From: Bin87 sp965232895
GTDB taxonomy: Bacteria; Chloroflexota; Dehalococcoidia; Lucifugimonadales; UBA3495
DNA: 64,000 nucleotides
Reading direction: 5' to 3'
Assembly: GCA_965232895.1 (NCBI GenBank)
Contig: OZ247430.1
Location: forward strand, 3,844,001 to 3,908,000
The notes beneath the pieces are model-generated. The model was not told the DNA's origin, made no database searches, and was given only the letters and a program-made list of their open reading frames with translations. Both the position numbers and the translations under genes were made by a program. This document shows, one piece after another, positions 61,675 to 64,000 of the stretch (positions within the stretch are counted from its first letter, which is position 1; each line of letters begins with the position of its first letter).

Positions 61675-62361
61675 ATGAAAACTGTCAGCATAGTCATTTG
61701 CTTGCTTATCATGACTCTCTCCTGCGGTTTCCCTTTGGAAGTTGAGCCGACCCCAAGACCTACTTACACCCGCTATCCTACTTATACCCCTTACTCAAAC
61801 ACGAGTGCTGCGCCCAACAAAGTCCATGAAGTCGGCGCAGAGGAGTGGTTTATTGGTGAAGCTTTAGTTGCCGTCGAAAAAGGGAAAGAGATGTTCAGAA
61901 TCGGTCTTTATGAAAATGCTGTCATAGCGTTCAAGGAAGCTCAGAGTCATCATGGGGAACCATCAAGCGTCCTGGAGAACTGGATAGCTCTCTCTTATGA
62001 TGCTCTCGAGAATTATGATTTAGCCATCCAGCATCACTCATACGCTATTGCCCTTGGAGATGACGCAATTAATCGTGCGAACCGCGGAGCATCCTACCTC
62101 AACAATTTACAGTGTGAGCCTGCGATGGTCGACGCCGAAGCTGCGCTGACGATGGCTCCTAAGTCAACGGATGGTTATCACACTGATGCTGAAGCAAATA
62201 CCATTCTGGCTACTTGCTACTATTTGCAGGATGATCTCTTGCCGGCCCTACAACACGCCGATGCCGCTCTGGCCTTGGCGAGAGGGTCCAATTATACCGA
62301 AGCAGATGTTGCGGCCATTGAGGAATTGCGCGCCTTAATACGCCTCGAAATCAACCCATGA
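61675..62361 (+). CDS. TPR-repeat lipoprotein
   Basis: 228 residues after AGAGGA. Lipoprotein signal (lipobox MTLSC), a Pro/Thr/Tyr linker (TPRPTYTRYPTYTPY), then about three tetratricopeptide helix pairs (GLYENAVIAFKEAQSHHG; NYDLAIQHHSYAIALGDD; DLLPALQHADAALALARG). Noticeably AT-richer codons than flanking genes, suggesting recent acquisition. Protein-binding role outside the membrane is probable. Confidence 0.8.
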   Translation: MKTVSIVICLLIMTLSCGFPLEVEPTPRPTYTRYPTYTPYSNTSAAPNKVHEVGAEEWFIGEALVAVEKGKEMFRIGLYENAVIAFKEAQSHHGEPSSVLENWIALSYDALENYDLAIQHHSYAIALGDDAINRANRGASYLNNLQCEPAMVDAEAALTMAPKSTDGYHTDAEANTILATCYYLQDDLLPALQHADAALALARGSNYTEADVAAIEELRALIRLEINP

Positions 62362-62376
62362 AGGAGATACCAAACC

Positions 62377-63276
62377 ATGCCCCGTATCATCACCAAGCCT
62401 CTTCGCTCCGTCATGTTCGTGCCCGGCAACAAGGAAGACTGGATGCGCAAGGCGCCTCAGTATGGCCCCGACGCGTTGATCCTCGACCTGGAGGACTCGG
62501 TGCCGGAATATGACAAGGACGCCGCGCGCCCACTGGTAGCGAAAATGATCGACGAGTTGTCGGAACGCGGCCAGACCCTTTTCGTCAGGGTGAACCGGCT
62601 GGAAACCGGACTGACCGGTTTCGACCTGGAAGCCGTCACCCGGCCCGGGCTGTACGGCATCCTGTTGCCCAAGGTGGAAACGCCGGCGGACGTGGTGGAA
62701 GCGGACGTGCTGCTGCGCTATTTCGAGCGCAAGGCCGGCATGGAACTGAACACCGTCTGCATCGACCCGGGGCTCGAGACCGCTTCGGGGATCCGCATGG
62801 CCTACGAGATCGCCGTGGCATCGGACCGGGTGGCGCACATGGGCGGCAGCGGCGGCAAGGGCGGCGATACCGCCCGCAGCGTCGGCTACCGCTGGACCCT
62901 GGAGGGAGCGGAAACCCTGTACCTGCGCAGCAAGGTGCTGATGGACAGCCGGGCCGCCGGGATCCAGTGGCCCATCAGCGGCGGGTGGTTCGATATTCGT
63001 GATCTGGAAGGCCTGCGCTACTGGGCTAACAACCTGAAGGCGCTGGGGTACACCGGCATGCACCTGATCCATCCCTCGCACGTGCCTATAGTCAACGAGA
63101 TCTTCACGCCCACGCCCGAGGAAATCGCCTTCTGGCAGGGGTTGCTGGACGCCATGGAGGACAGCCGCCGTCAGGGCACGGCCGCCGTGACCTATGCCGG
63201 CGACATGGTCGACGTGGCCCACGAGGAAACGGCCAAGGCGATGCTGGACATGTGCCGCAGCCTGGGGCTCGCGTAA
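62377..63276 (+). CDS. HpcH/HpaI aldolase / CitE-type CoA-ester lyase family
   Basis: 299 residues, 15 bases after the TPR gene (AAGGAG ahead of ATG). Family marks: LRSVMFVPGNKEDW, DALILDLEDSVPEYDKD (metal/Asp), LFVRVNRLETG, GILLPKVETPADV and VCIDPGLETASGIRM. Members include malyl-CoA and citramalyl-CoA lyases. With the CaiB gene upstream, cleavage of a CoA thioester is plausible, but not established. Confidence 0.93.
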   Translation: MPRIITKPLRSVMFVPGNKEDWMRKAPQYGPDALILDLEDSVPEYDKDAARPLVAKMIDELSERGQTLFVRVNRLETGLTGFDLEAVTRPGLYGILLPKVETPADVVEADVLLRYFERKAGMELNTVCIDPGLETASGIRMAYEIAVASDRVAHMGGSGGKGGDTARSVGYRWTLEGAETLYLRSKVLMDSRAAGIQWPISGGWFDIRDLEGLRYWANNLKALGYTGMHLIHPSHVPIVNEIFTPTPEEIAFWQGLLDAMEDSRRQGTAAVTYAGDMVDVAHEETAKAMLDMCRSLGLA

Positions 63277-63283
63277 CGGGTCT

Positions 63284-63802
63284 ATGGTGTTGCGGCGCGT
63301 ATTGGATCGCGCCTGGAATATGGTCGGCTACGACGCCGAGTTCTGGCGCGGGCCGATCATCCTGGGGGCCATTCTTGCCGCTCTCACCTGGCTGGTGTGG
63401 TACTTTACCAAAGTATCCTGCTCGGATGATAATGCAGCCAAGGGCTTGTGCAATCCCGGAGTATTGGCCGTGTTCGTCAACGCGGACATCATGTCGCGTT
63501 GCACGGCCGCCTGGTTGGGGGCAACCACCCTGACGGGAGGTATCAACGCTATTATGCTGAACCGAGAACGAGAGCGCACTGAGGAGGCCAACCGGCGCGT
63601 CGATGAGGAACGCAAGCGAGCCGACGAACGCATTGAGCAGTTGATGAACGAACTGCGCGAGGAACGGCGGCAGGCTGACGAACGACTGGCCGAAGAGCGC
63701 CGCCTTGCCGCCGAAACTCAAAGAGTGATGATGTCCACGATTGCCGAGCTGACTGGCGCCATTGCTGAACTCCGAAGGCAGAACGGGAACGGCCAGTCGT
63801 AA
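63284..63802 (+). CDS. Membrane protein with C-terminal coiled coil
   Basis: 172 residues from ATG 63284, 8 bases after the lyase stop. Two hydrophobic helices (about 22-42 and 62-85) followed by a charged coiled coil (about 90-165, ERERTEEANRRVDEERKR then ERRQADERLAEERR). Different in sequence from the hendecad proteins elsewhere in the window but similar in plan. Function unknown. Confidence 0.7.
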   Translation: MVLRRVLDRAWNMVGYDAEFWRGPIILGAILAALTWLVWYFTKVSCSDDNAAKGLCNPGVLAVFVNADIMSRCTAAWLGATTLTGGINAIMLNRERERTEEANRRVDEERKRADERIEQLMNELREERRQADERLAEERRLAAETQRVMMSTIAELTGAIAELRRQNGNGQS

Positions 63803-63817
63803 TCCGACCCGTTGCCG

Positions 63818-64000
63818 CTAGCCACCCTCGCCGGCGCGCAGCACCCGCTGGACTTCCAGGCGGCTGGTCACGAAGGCCAGCCAGATAACGGTGACCACGC
63901 TTACCGTGGCCAGCACCGCGTAGGCCAACGCCAGCATCCGCCAGTCGGTCTCGAAGGTCAGCGGCGGTGTGGCGCGAACGCCGCCCTCGGCGACCTCCAG
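63818..64000 (-). CDS. FtsX-like ABC transporter permease, C-terminal end
   Basis: The final 60 residues of a gene entering from the right edge, stop at 63818. The sequence ends in a membrane helix (ALAYAVLATVSVVTVIWLAF) and VTSRLEVQRVLRAGEGG, the usual C-terminus of FtsX/MacB-type permeases. Family is inferred from this tail only. Confidence 0.6.
   Translation of the reverse strand: MEVAEGGVRATPPLTFETDWRMLALAYAVLATVSVVTVIWLAFVTSRLEVQRVLRAGEGG

Overview
This is a high-GC (roughly 60-64 %) bacterial chromosome segment with tightly packed genes on both strands, many ATGA stop-start overlaps and no phage or plasmid backbone. The gene mix suggests a Chloroflexota bacterium, possibly a Dehalococcoidia/SAR202-like lineage: a DAK2 kinase and DegV pair next to recG, orphan xanthine-dehydrogenase-type molybdenum subunits, a luciferase-like flavin monooxygenase, an HpaB-type hydroxylase, CaiB and CitE proteins, and a methylmalonyl-CoA mutase alpha chain without its B12 domain. 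The lineage is an inference from gene content. No rRNA or tRNA gene was seen.

Layout. 1-9 kb: edge fragment of a DUF1445 protein, an OmpR-type regulator with a degenerate receiver, recG-degV-dak2 (minus), then nadC, a carboxymuconolactone-decarboxylase-family protein and a double cupin (plus). 9.4-13.9 kb: a scarred stretch holding a coiled-coil gene remnant, a secreted duplicated-domain protein, an enolase/cupin mosaic remnant, a coiled-coil membrane protein, a divergent enolase and rsmG. 13.9-17 kb: a tungsten/molybdenum operon mobA-moaD-AOR and an inverted-repeat element. 17-26 kb: hydrolase, HpaB-type oxygenase, MOSC protein, HicAB, class III aminotransferase, tandem-fused esterase, PIN toxin with an unfamiliar partner, LLM oxidoreductase. 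26.5-28.1 kb: an unrecognised two-gene cassette. 28-36 kb: epimerase, methyltransferase, beta-propeller protein, a dipeptide-type ABC importer (permeases and binding protein, no ATPases) and a Nudix hydrolase. 36-44 kb: orphan molybdenum dehydrogenase subunit, coiled-coil protein, DUF3467-like protein, YbaK protein, MaoC protein, methyltransferase and a predicted selenocysteine-containing TlpA lipoprotein. 44-54 kb: methylmalonyl-CoA mutase, Uma2 and HNH nucleases, EF-G-like GTPase, RNase HI, a HEPN pair and a PD-(D/E)XK nuclease. 54-64 kb: second orphan molybdenum subunit, cytochrome b/sulfite-oxidase-fold fusion, lipoproteins, CaiB, CitE and the end of an FtsX-like permease.

The main theme is redox and CoA-thioester chemistry on organic acids: tungsto/molybdo-enzymes with cofactor genes, flavin oxygenases, CoA transfer, lyase and mutase steps, plus peptide uptake. 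Between these metabolic genes lie short accessory patches of toxin-antitoxin pairs, nucleases and coiled-coil membrane proteins.

The most striking single observation is at 43097-43840. A TlpA/thioredoxin-like lipoprotein has an in-frame TGA exactly where the first active-site cysteine of WCxxC should be, followed by a well-placed hairpin that fits the bacterial SECIS pattern. Other notable items are a family of hendecad-repeat coiled-coil membrane proteins, with four copies and one remnant, and a mosaic gene scar assembled from an enolase start and a cupin end.
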